From contig CALKJX010000131.1 in the NCBI GenBank assembly GCA_937995555.1, forward strand, positions 1-14,556: a stretch of 14,556 bases of DNA, read 5' to 3'. The position numbers and the translations under genes were made by a program. Under the pieces are notes generated by a model. The model was not told where the DNA came from, did no database searches, and saw nothing but the letters and a program-made list of their open reading frames with translations. Source of the stretch: an uncultured Elioraea sp. GTDB taxonomy: Bacteria; Pseudomonadota; Alphaproteobacteria; Acetobacterales; Acetobacteraceae. This document shows, one piece after another, positions 6,747 to 13,279 of the stretch (position 1 is its first letter; each line of letters opens with the position of its first letter).

Positions 6747-7658
6747 CTACCGCCTCTGTCGCGCGACCTTCGCCTCGCGCAGCGTGATGTATAGCGCCGA
6801 GCCGACGATCAGCACCGCACCGCCCGCCATCCAGCGGTCGGGGGTCTCGTTGAACAGGGCGACACCGGCGATCGTGGAGAAGATCAGCCGCGTGTAGCCG
6901 AGCGGCGACACCACGGTCGCATCGGCAAGGCGGAAGGCGTTGATCCAGAGATGCATCGCCGCGGGCCCCGTCACCGCCATCAAGGCGAGCCAGAACGCCT
7001 GCCACGGCTCGGGAACGGTCAGGAACGGCACGGCGACCGGCAACGAGCCCAGGAACGTCACGACGCCGATATAGAGCAGGATGGTCCCGGTGCGCTCGGT
7101 CGCCGAGAGCTTCTTGGTCGTCAGCACGATCCCGGAGCCGAACAGCGCCGAGAGAAGCGCGATGCCGATCGCGGGATCGAACCGCATCTCCAGCGGCCGC
7201 GCGACCAGCACCACGCCCATGAACCCGACGATGGTGGCACTCCAGCGACGCCAGCGCACGATCTCGCCCAGCACCGGGCCGGCGAGCGCGGTGACGAACA
7301 TCACCGAGGTGAAGGACAGCACCGTCGCCGTGGCGAGATCGAGCCGCTGGAACGACCAGTAGTACAGGCCCCAGCAGATCAGGCTGAACAGCCCGCGCGC
7401 CAGGTGCAGGAACGGCCGCGACGTGCGCAGCAGGATCATGCCGCGGCGCGCGAGCAGCGGTGCGACGTAGAGGATCTGGCCGGCCGAGCGGGCCAGCATG
7501 ATCGTCGTCACCGGCACTGTGTTCGCGAGCAGCTTCACGAACACCACCTCGGCGGTGAACAGGAGGGCCGCGGTGAGCGCCAGGCCCGCGGCCTTGATGA
7601 TCGGGGGAGTGGGGTCACGGGGAGGGGTACCCGTACCCCTCCCCGTGCTTCGGTTCAT
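6747..7658 (-). CDS. EamA/DMT family transporter
   Basis: A 303-residue inner-membrane protein of the drug/metabolite transporter superfamily with about ten membrane helices in two EamA-type halves. The first half contains FVKLLANTVPVTTIMLARS and CWGLYYWSFQRLDLATATVLSFTSVMFVTALAGPVLGEIVRWRRW; the second contains GPAAMHLWINAFRLADATVVSPLGYTRLIFSTIAGVALFNETPDRWMAGGAVLIVGSAL, where the ExxxxxxxxGxxLI pattern is diagnostic. Members export or take up amino acids, nucleosides or other metabolites; the substrate is unknown. The only plausible start is the ATG at 7658, 6 bp after the stop of the binding-protein gene, without a clear ribosome binding site of its own, which suggests translational coupling. 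Residues 2-19 (Thr/Gly/Arg/Pro-rich) are partly encoded by a perfect inverted repeat and do not look like ordinary family sequence. Confidence 0.88.
   Translation of the reverse strand: MNRSTGRGTGTPPRDPTPPIIKAAGLALTAALLFTAEVVFVKLLANTVPVTTIMLARSAGQILYVAPLLARRGMILLRTSRPFLHLARGLFSLICWGLYYWSFQRLDLATATVLSFTSVMFVTALAGPVLGEIVRWRRWSATIVGFMGVVLVARPLEMRFDPAIGIALLSALFGSGIVLTTKKLSATERTGTILLYIGVVTFLGSLPVAVPFLTVPEPWQAFWLALMAVTGPAAMHLWINAFRLADATVVSPLGYTRLIFSTIAGVALFNETPDRWMAGGAVLIVGSALYITLREAKVARQRR
7616..7647. repeat. Perfect 15-bp inverted repeat with 2-bp spacer
   Basis: CACGGGGAGGGGTAC (7616-7630), spacer CC, then GTACCCCTCCCCGTG (7633-7647): the arms match at all 15 positions. The palindrome starts 18 bp beyond the binding-protein stop on the minus strand and falls in codons 4 to 15 of the EamA gene. 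No T-run follows on either strand, so it is not a classical intrinsic terminator. It could be a hairpin that limits read-through or translation of the EamA gene, an mRNA 3'-end stabiliser for the binding-protein message, or a REP-like palindromic repeat that extended the reading frame. Confidence 0.85.
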
Positions 7659-7664
7659 GAGGCG

Positions 7665-9257
7665 TCAGGACCGCGGCCGGATGAAGAAGGGCAGCGTGTC
7701 CTCGTCGGCGCGCGGGGTCCAGGTGAGGTTGGCCTTGCCCGCCCACACGGTGGGCAGGGTGACGATCGGGATCTGGCCCCGATCCGCGACCGCCATGGCC
7801 TGCGCCTTCTGGAACAGCGCGCGGCGCTTCTCCTCGTCGAGCGTGCCAAGGGCCTCGGCGATGATCTTGTCGAGTTCCTCGTTGCAGTAGTGACTCGCGT
7901 TGAACGGGCCGAGCCGCCCGCCCGGCCGCTTGCAGTGCACGAAGCCGGAGAGCGCGTAGCCAGCCTCGCCGGTCAGCGTGCCCCAGCCCGCCATGGTGAT
8001 CGGGTAGTCGCCGCGCGTGCGGGCGGGGAAGAAGATGGTGCGCGGTTGCGCGTTGACCTGCACCTCGAGGCCGATGCGGGCGAAGAGCTGGCCCAGCGCC
8101 TGGCAGGTGGCGCCGTCGCCGGGCAGGCGGTCGGAGGAGCAGTAGAGCGGGAAGCGGAATCCGTTCGGGAAGCCCGCCTCGGCCAAGAGAGCGCGCGCCC
8201 GGGCCGGATCGTGCGGCAGGGGCGGCGCGTTCGGATCGGCGCCGAACATGTAGTTCGGCATGAGCTGGGCCGCCGGGGTGGCGTAGCCCTCGAACACCGA
8301 CTGCACGATCCCCTGCCGGTCGATCGCCAGGCTGAGCGCCTCGCGCACGCGCGGATCGAGGAAAGGGTTGCGCGGCAGCGTGTTGCCCTGCTTGTCCGTG
8401 ATCATGCGCATGGCGGGCACCGACATGTCCTCGCGCATGTCGGGGTAGAGGATGAAGGTGTAGATGCTTTCGCCCTGGAACACGACGATGTTGCGGTCGC
8501 GCTTGAGGCGGTTGATGTCGCTCACGGGCACGTAGTTGACGAAGTCGACCCTGCCGGAGAGCAGTCCGGCCACGCGCGCCGCGTCGTTCGAGATCTCGAC
8601 CAGCGTGACGCGCGACCAGGCCGCATTGCCGCGCCAGTGGCCGGCAACGCGTTCCACCACCAGATCGCCACGCGGGGTCCAGGAGATGAAGCGGAACGGA
8701 CCCGTGCCGATCGCGGCGCGGCCCGAGTTGAAGTCGGCGGTCTTGGCGTCGCCGATGCGCGCGGAGACGATGAACATCCGCGTCATGTCCTGCGGCAGCG
8801 CGGCGTGCGAGCCGTGCGTGCGGATGCGGATCGTGTGGTTGTCCACCACGTCCACGCCGGCGATGGTGCGGGTGTAGAGGGTGAGGCCGCCATCGGGGCC
8901 GGCTGCGCCGGGCACGCGCTCGATCGAGAACTTCACGTCGGCCGCGGTGAACGGGCTGCCGTCGTGGAATTTCACGCCCTCGCGGAGCTTGAACTCCCAG
9001 GTGGTGTCGTCGATCGGCCGCCACGACACCGCGAGCCCGGGCTCCAGCTGCAGCTTGTCGTCCACCCAGACCAGGGTGTCGAACATGTTCTTCACCGCGG
9101 CGGCGTGGTTGCCCAGCGCCATGTAGGCGGGATCGATCGCCTCGGGCCCGGCGCGCACGCCGACGCGCAGCTCCTGCGCCGATGCCGCGCCCGCCCAGGC
9201 CAGACATGCCGCCGCCGCCAGCAGGCGCAGGCGGCGGAAGGGATCTGTTCGTCTCAT
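7665..9257 (-). CDS. ABC transporter substrate-binding protein, family 5 (peptide/DppA type)
   Basis: A 530-residue periplasmic binding protein. The N-terminus MRRTDPFRRLRLLAAAACLAWAG has a basic region and hydrophobic core ending at ASA|Q (cleavage after about residue 27), a Sec signal peptide. The mature part shows the SBP_bac_5 layout: ELRVGVRAGPEAIDPAY, the hallmark WEFKLREGVKFHDGSPFTAADVKFSIERV, IGTGPFRFISW, and later RVREALSLAIDRQGIV. Ligands of this family include peptides, glutathione, nickel chelates and opines; the sequence does not decide. The ATG at 9257 has an AGGGAGA ribosome binding site about 7 nt upstream and precedes the signal peptide, so the longer upstream reading frame is rejected. 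It is convergent with the permease/ATPase unit, which lacks its own binding protein, and divergent from the amidohydrolase operon; it probably serves that importer. Confidence 0.93.
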   Translation of the reverse strand: MRRTDPFRRLRLLAAAACLAWAGAASAQELRVGVRAGPEAIDPAYMALGNHAAAVKNMFDTLVWVDDKLQLEPGLAVSWRPIDDTTWEFKLREGVKFHDGSPFTAADVKFSIERVPGAAGPDGGLTLYTRTIAGVDVVDNHTIRIRTHGSHAALPQDMTRMFIVSARIGDAKTADFNSGRAAIGTGPFRFISWTPRGDLVVERVAGHWRGNAAWSRVTLVEISNDAARVAGLLSGRVDFVNYVPVSDINRLKRDRNIVVFQGESIYTFILYPDMREDMSVPAMRMITDKQGNTLPRNPFLDPRVREALSLAIDRQGIVQSVFEGYATPAAQLMPNYMFGADPNAPPLPHDPARARALLAEAGFPNGFRFPLYCSSDRLPGDGATCQALGQLFARIGLEVQVNAQPRTIFFPARTRGDYPITMAGWGTLTGEAGYALSGFVHCKRPGGRLGPFNASHYCNEELDKIIAEALGTLDEEKRRALFQKAQAMAVADRGQIPIVTLPTVWAGKANLTWTPRADEDTLPFFIRPRS

Positions 9258-9272
9258 GGTCGCGTCTCCCTG

Positions 9273-9300
9273 TTGACCTCGTGGCGGGCGAGCGTAGCCT
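9273..9300 (+). promoter_or_regulatory. Candidate promoter for the amidohydrolase operon
   Basis: TTGACC at 9273-9278 and TAGCCT at 9295-9300 are separated by 16 bp. A start near 9307 gives a leader of about 25 nt before the GTG at 9332. Confidence 0.4.
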
Positions 9301-9318
9301 CCGCGCCCTCGGCCGCAA
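9291..9318 (-). promoter_or_regulatory. Candidate promoter for the binding-protein/EamA unit
   Basis: On the minus strand TTGCGG (9318-9313) and TACGCT (9296-9291) are 16 bp apart, an acceptable sigma70-like pair in a GC-rich genome. Its -10 region overlaps that of the opposite promoter proposed for the amidohydrolase operon by 2 bp. Confidence 0.3.
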
Positions 9319-9323
9319 GGGGG
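9317..9323 (+). promoter_or_regulatory. Ribosome binding site deciding a GTG start
   Basis: AAGGGGG lies 8 nt before GTG 9332. It favours this start over upstream in-frame codons that would run into the divergent gene and over the internal ATG at 9356. Confidence 0.6.
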
Positions 9324-9331
9324 ATTTCCGG

Positions 9332-10042
9332 GTGCTGATCCGCGAGGCGAACTGGATGCAGGTGGAGGACTGGCTCCGCCGCGACGACCGCTGCGTGCTG
9401 CCGATCGGTTCGACCGAGCAGCACGCGTATCTGAGCCTCGCGGTGGATGCGATCCTGGCCGAACGCGTGGCCGCGGAGGCGGCCGAACCGCTCGGTGTGC
9501 CGGTGTTTCCCGTGATGCCCTACGGGCTGGCACCCTATTTCATGGCCTATCCCGGCACCGTGACCCTGCGTGTGCCGACGCTGCTCGCGGTGGTGGGTGA
9601 CATCCTCGACAGTCTCCACGCACACGGCTTCCGGCGCGTGCTGATCGTCAACGGCCATGGGGGGAACAATCCGGTGGATGGGTTCTGCCGCGAATGGGTC
9701 TCGGCCAAGCCTGCTGGCACGCGCGTGCGGTTCCACAACTGGTGGAGTGCGCCGAAGACCTGGGCGGCGGTGCAGGCGACCGACCCGGTGGCGAGCCACG
9801 CCTCCTGGATGGAGAACTTCCCCTGGACGCGGCTCGCCGGCGTGGCGCTTCCCGAAGGGACGAAGCCGCCGATCGACAGTGCGGCGATGGCGCAGCGCCC
9901 GGCCGCCGAGATCCGCGCGATGCTGGGCGACGGCAACTTCGCGGGACGCTATCAGCGGCCGGACGAGGAGATGCTGGCGATCTGGCGGCTCGCGGTCGAG
10001 GAGACGCGGACCTTGATCGAAAGCGGGTGGGGGAATGCCTGA
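9332..10042 (+). CDS. Creatininase-family amidohydrolase
   Basis: A 236-residue metal-dependent amidohydrolase. Creatininase itself opens the ring of creatinine; other members act on formamides or trim peptides. Expected metal ligands are seen in IGSTEQHAYLSLAVDA (Glu29, His31, Asp39) and NGHGGNN (His109), with His156 and Glu161 in SHASWMEN as possible later ligands. In well-known members the first motif is EQHGPHLPLGTD, with nine residues from His to Asp; here the interval is eight and the second His is absent, so this is a divergent subfamily and probably not a true creatininase. Length is close to the family norm (about 240-260). The GTG start is set by the AAGGGGG site. The 3' end overlaps the next gene by 8 bp, and it leads a four-gene operon divergent from an ABC binding protein, suggesting action on an imported amide. 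Confidence 0.87.
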   Translation: MLIREANWMQVEDWLRRDDRCVLPIGSTEQHAYLSLAVDAILAERVAAEAAEPLGVPVFPVMPYGLAPYFMAYPGTVTLRVPTLLAVVGDILDSLHAHGFRRVLIVNGHGGNNPVDGFCREWVSAKPAGTRVRFHNWWSAPKTWAAVQATDPVASHASWMENFPWTRLAGVALPEGTKPPIDSAAMAQRPAAEIRAMLGDGNFAGRYQRPDEEMLAIWRLAVEETRTLIESGWGNA

Positions 10043-11072
10043 GGAGCCGATCCTGATCTGGGGCGCGGGGGCGATCGGCGGCACGGTCGGCGCGTTCCTC
10101 AAGCGCGCCGGGCACGATGTGACCTTCGTCGACATCGTCGCGGAGCATGTCGCGGCGATCCGCGACCCGGCGCGCGGCCTCGCCATCACCGGCCCGGTGG
10201 CCGAGTTCCGCATCGTCGCGCCGGCCTTCACGCCCGCCGAGCTCGAGGGCACCTGGCGCAAGGTGTTCCTGTGCGTGAAGGCGCACCATACGGCCGAGGC
10301 CACGCGGGCGCTGCTGCCGCATCTCGACCCGAACGGCTACGTGCTCAGCCTGCAGAACGGGCTGACCGAGCGGATCATCGCGGGTATCGCCGGCCCGGCG
10401 CGCACCGTCGGCGCCTTCGTCAATTTCGGCGCCGACTGGCACGGGCCCGGCGAGGTGATGTACGGCAATCGCGGCGCGGTGGTGATCGGCGAGATCGACG
10501 GGCTGATCACCGGGAGGCTCGAATCGCTGCATCGCACGCTGCTCGACTTCGACGATGCCGCGATCATGACCGACAACATCTGGGGCTATCTCTGGGGCAA
10601 GCTCGCCTACGGGGCGATGCTGTTCGCCCAGGCGCTCGGCCAGGACAGCATTGCGGGCGCGCTCGGCAATCCGAAGCTGTTCGCCCTGTGGCGCGCGCTG
10701 GGCGCGGAGGTGATGGCCGTGGCCGCCGCCGAGGGTGTCACCCCGGAAGGGTTCAACGGCTTCGACCCCAACGCCTTCGGGCCGGGCGCGACCGAGGCCG
10801 CCGCGCGGCGCTCGATCGACATCATGGTCGGGTTCAACCGCACCAGTGCGAAGACGCATAGCGGGGTCTGGCGCGATCTCGCGGTGCGCAAGCGACGCAC
10901 CGAGGTGGATGCGCAGATCGCGCCGATTGTCGAGATCGGCGCGGCACACGGCCTCGCCTGTCCGCTGACCGCACGGCTTGTCGAAATGATCCACGAGATC
11001 GAGGGGGGACGTCGCCCGATGACCGACGACAACCTGCTCGAACTCGCGTCCCTCGTGGGGCGGCCAGCATGA
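10035..11072 (+). CDS. Ketopantoate reductase (ApbA/PanE) family oxidoreductase
   Basis: A 345-residue cytoplasmic NAD(P)-dependent oxidoreductase. The N-terminal Rossmann fold opens with ILIWGAGAIGG (dinucleotide loop GAGAIG at 10-15). The family's central residues are present: Lys82 in LCVKAHHT, LQNGL at 106-110, Lys189 in WGKLAYGAM (matching the catalytic Lys of PanE) and the RTEVD block (matching its conserved Glu) after SAKTHSGVWRDL. It is about 40 residues longer than E. coli PanE and lacks the usual ING after the Glu block. Given its catabolic-looking neighbours it more likely reduces another 2-oxo acid, or oxidises a 2-hydroxy acid, than makes pantoate; that is inference. The ATG at 10035 overlaps the upstream gene by 8 bp, and the stop overlaps the next ATG by 4 bp (ATGA). 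Confidence 0.87.
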   Translation: MPEEPILIWGAGAIGGTVGAFLKRAGHDVTFVDIVAEHVAAIRDPARGLAITGPVAEFRIVAPAFTPAELEGTWRKVFLCVKAHHTAEATRALLPHLDPNGYVLSLQNGLTERIIAGIAGPARTVGAFVNFGADWHGPGEVMYGNRGAVVIGEIDGLITGRLESLHRTLLDFDDAAIMTDNIWGYLWGKLAYGAMLFAQALGQDSIAGALGNPKLFALWRALGAEVMAVAAAEGVTPEGFNGFDPNAFGPGATEAAARRSIDIMVGFNRTSAKTHSGVWRDLAVRKRRTEVDAQIAPIVEIGAAHGLACPLTARLVEMIHEIEGGRRPMTDDNLLELASLVGRPA

Positions 11073-11824
11073 TTGTGCGGTTCGACGGCCGGGTGGTCGC
11101 GGTCACCGGCGCCGGCCAGGGTATCGGCCGGGCGATCGCGCGCGGCTTTGCCGAGCGCGGCGCGCGCGTGTTCGCCTGCGACATCGATCCGGACGCGCTC
11201 GCGGTCGCGCGGCGCGTGCCCGGAATCGCCACGGCGACGCTGGACCTCACCGATCGGGCTGCGGCCGTGGCGTGGGTCCGCGAGGTGGAGGAGGCGGGTG
11301 GCGGCGCGATCGACGTGCTGGTGCACACGGCAGGCGGCGTGCGTGGGCAGGCCGGTCGGCCGATCGAGCAGGTCACGCCCGAGGACTGGGACGCGATCGT
11401 TGCGATCAATCTCACCGCAGCCTTCACCGTCAGCCAGGCCGTCGCACCGGCGATGAAGGCGCGCCGGCAGGGGCGGATCGTTCTGATCTCCTCCGGTGCC
11501 GGGCTCGGCGTGTCGAAGACCGGCATCCAGGCCTATGCCGCGGCCAAGGCGGGCGAGATCGGGCTCGCGCGCCAGCTCGCGCATGAGCTCGGCCCGCACG
11601 GCATCACCGTGAACAGCGTCGCGCCCGGGTTCATCCTGTCGAACCCCTCGACCATGCGGCAATGGGCCGCCTATGGCGAGGCGGGCCAGCGTGCGCTCGT
11701 CGCCGGCATCGCCGCACGCCGGCTCGGCACGCCCGAGGACATCGCGCACGCCGTGCTGTTCCTCGCCAGCGACTACGCCGCCTATATCAACGGACAGACA
11801 CTCAGCGTCGACGGAGGAAAGTGA
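11069..11824 (+). CDS. Short-chain dehydrogenase/reductase (SDR), FabG-like
   Basis: A 251-residue classical SDR. It shows the cofactor loop TGAGQGIG (13-20), Asp38 at the end of the second strand (an acidic residue that usually indicates NAD(H) preference), HTAGG at 86-90 in place of NNAG, Asn114, a catalytic Ser in LISSGAG (141/142), and Tyr156/Lys160 in YAAAK. It ends with the usual INGQTLSVDGG. It probably oxidises or reduces a hydroxy/keto intermediate in the same pathway as its neighbours; the substrate is unknown. ATGA overlap with the upstream gene and a 1-bp overlap (TGATG) with the downstream peptidase place it firmly in the operon. Confidence 0.92.
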   Translation: MIVRFDGRVVAVTGAGQGIGRAIARGFAERGARVFACDIDPDALAVARRVPGIATATLDLTDRAAAVAWVREVEEAGGGAIDVLVHTAGGVRGQAGRPIEQVTPEDWDAIVAINLTAAFTVSQAVAPAMKARRQGRIVLISSGAGLGVSKTGIQAYAAAKAGEIGLARQLAHELGPHGITVNSVAPGFILSNPSTMRQWAAYGEAGQRALVAGIAARRLGTPEDIAHAVLFLASDYAAYINGQTLSVDGGK

Positions 11825-13209
11825 TGGACGCGCGCGTGACCGACGGCGTCGAGGGCTGGATCGCGAAGAACCGCGACGCGCTCTGGAACGACTATCTCGA
11901 CCTGGTGCGCATCCCCTCGGTGAGCGCGAAGCCCGACCACGCGCAGCACGTTAAGCGCGCGGCCGAATGGGTGGCCGAGCGCTGCCGACGCATGGGACTC
12001 GAGAATGTGGAGGTCTGGCAGGAAGGCGGGCACCCTGCCGTCTATGCCGACTGGCTGCATGCCGAGGGCGCGCCGACGATCGTCATCTACGCGCATTTCG
12101 ACGTGCAGCCCCCCGAGCCGCTGGAGCTCTGGACCACCCCGCCCTTCGAGCCGACCGTGCGCGACAACCGCGTCTATGCGCGGGGCGCCTCCGACGACAA
12201 GGCGGGGCTGTTCATCAGCCTCGCCGCGCTGGAGGCATGGATGCGCACCGAGGGGCGGCTGCCCTGCAACGTGCGCGTGTTCTACGAGGGCGAGGAGGAG
12301 ATCGGCAGCCCCTCGCTCACGCACATCCTGGCGAAGCACAAGGGCAAGCTGAAGGGTGACCTGGTGCTGTCCGCCGATGGCGGGATGCTGTTCGAGGACA
12401 AGCCGGATGTCTCGCTCTCCACGCGCGGCATCTGCAAGCTGGATGCGATCCTGCGCACGGCGGCGAAGGATCTGCACAGCGGCAGCTTCGGCGGCGCGAT
12501 CGCGAATGCGCCGCTGCTGATGGCCCGCCTCGTCGCGACCCTTCACCACGAGGACGGCCGCGTGGCGGTCGCGAATTTCTACGAAGGTGTGCGCGAAACC
12601 ACCGATCGCGACCGCGCCGACCTGGCCGCGGTGCCGTTCGACGAGACCGCGTTCTGGCGCGACATCGGCGCGCACGGCATCTGGGGCGAGCCCAACCGTT
12701 CGGTTCTGGAGAAGATCTGGCTGCGCCCGACGCTCGAGATCAACGGGCTCTGGGGGGGCTATCAGGGCGAGGGCTCGAAGACCGTGCTGCCCTGCGAGGC
12801 GCATGTGAAGATCACCTGCCGCCTGGTGGCGGGGCAGGATCCGGCGAAGGTCGCGGCGGCGGTGGAGACGCATCTGCGTGCGCACTGCCCCAAGCTCGCC
12901 ACGCTGGAGATCAAGTCCACCGGGGGCGGCGCGGGCGCCTACGAGATCCCGACCGATCATCCGGGGATCGCCGCGATCGAGGGCGTGCTGGAGGACGTCT
13001 ACGGCGTGAAACCGTTCCGCTCGCGGCTTGGCGGCACGCTGCCGCTCTGCGCCCAGCTCAAGTCGGAGCTGGGGCTCGACACGATCCCGATGGCGTTCTC
13101 GACGGGCGACGAGGACTACCACGCGCCGAACGAGTTCTTCCGGGTCGCGAGCTTCGATCGTGGGCTGAAGGCCTGGGTGCGGGTGTTCCCGGCGCTGGCG
13201 CGGATCTGA
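11824..13209 (+). CDS. M20-family dipeptidase (ArgE/DapE/carnosinase type)
   Basis: A 461-residue cytoplasmic di-zinc metallopeptidase with complete active-site motifs: His91 and Asp93 in YAHFDVQP, the bridging Asp in GASDDKAG (124/125), catalytic Glu158 and metal-binding Glu159 in YEGEEEIGS, Asp185 in LSADGG, His218 of the lid domain in LHSG, and His433 in YHAPNEF. GYQGEGSKTVLP near 312 and STGGGAGAYEIP near 365 are typical of the long M20 dipeptidase branch. It hydrolyses dipeptides or related amides. The ATG at 11824 is preceded by GGAGGAAA, a strong ribosome binding site located in the end of the SDR gene; a longer frame upstream is rejected. It is the last gene of the overlapping operon and may cut the product of the amidohydrolase or peptides brought in by the nearby importer. 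Confidence 0.94.
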   Translation: MDARVTDGVEGWIAKNRDALWNDYLDLVRIPSVSAKPDHAQHVKRAAEWVAERCRRMGLENVEVWQEGGHPAVYADWLHAEGAPTIVIYAHFDVQPPEPLELWTTPPFEPTVRDNRVYARGASDDKAGLFISLAALEAWMRTEGRLPCNVRVFYEGEEEIGSPSLTHILAKHKGKLKGDLVLSADGGMLFEDKPDVSLSTRGICKLDAILRTAAKDLHSGSFGGAIANAPLLMARLVATLHHEDGRVAVANFYEGVRETTDRDRADLAAVPFDETAFWRDIGAHGIWGEPNRSVLEKIWLRPTLEINGLWGGYQGEGSKTVLPCEAHVKITCRLVAGQDPAKVAAAVETHLRAHCPKLATLEIKSTGGGAGAYEIPTDHPGIAAIEGVLEDVYGVKPFRSRLGGTLPLCAQLKSELGLDTIPMAFSTGDEDYHAPNEFFRVASFDRGLKAWVRVFPALARI

Positions 13210-13218
13210 GGGCGCGAC

Positions 13219-13261
13219 GGCCGGGGCGCTGCGGCACCGGCCCTTGCCGCCCGCCGGGCGG
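13219..13261 (+). terminator. GC-rich hairpins between the peptidase and thiazole synthase genes (terminator not certain)
   Basis: Two short GC-only stems follow the peptidase stop: GGCCGG (13219-13224) with CCGGCC (13237-13242), and CCGCCC (13247-13252) with GGGCGG (13256-13261). No T-run follows either. The 70-bp gap contains neither a recognisable TPP riboswitch core nor a clear promoter for the thiamine gene. Confidence 0.25.
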
Positions 13262-13279
13262 TCCCCCCATATCGCCGGC

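Noticed and set aside
7616..7647. Classical intrinsic terminator for the binding-protein gene
   Set aside because: The hairpin is perfect but no T-tract follows on either strand, and it lies inside the next reading frame; reported as an inverted repeat instead.
6951..9338. 795-codon plus-strand frame
   Set aside because: Antisense to the EamA and substrate-binding protein genes, both with clear family motifs; the product is His/Arg/Asp-rich with no domain.
9258..9533. Upstream extension of the binding-protein frame to 9533
   Set aside because: It would place about 90 Arg/Pro-rich residues before a normal signal peptide and overlap the divergent amidohydrolase gene; the ATG at 9257 has a good ribosome binding site.
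13210..13279. TPP riboswitch ahead of the thiazole synthase gene
   Set aside because: The gap is only 70 bp and lacks the conserved CTGAGA and GGATAATGCCAGCG-like core elements.
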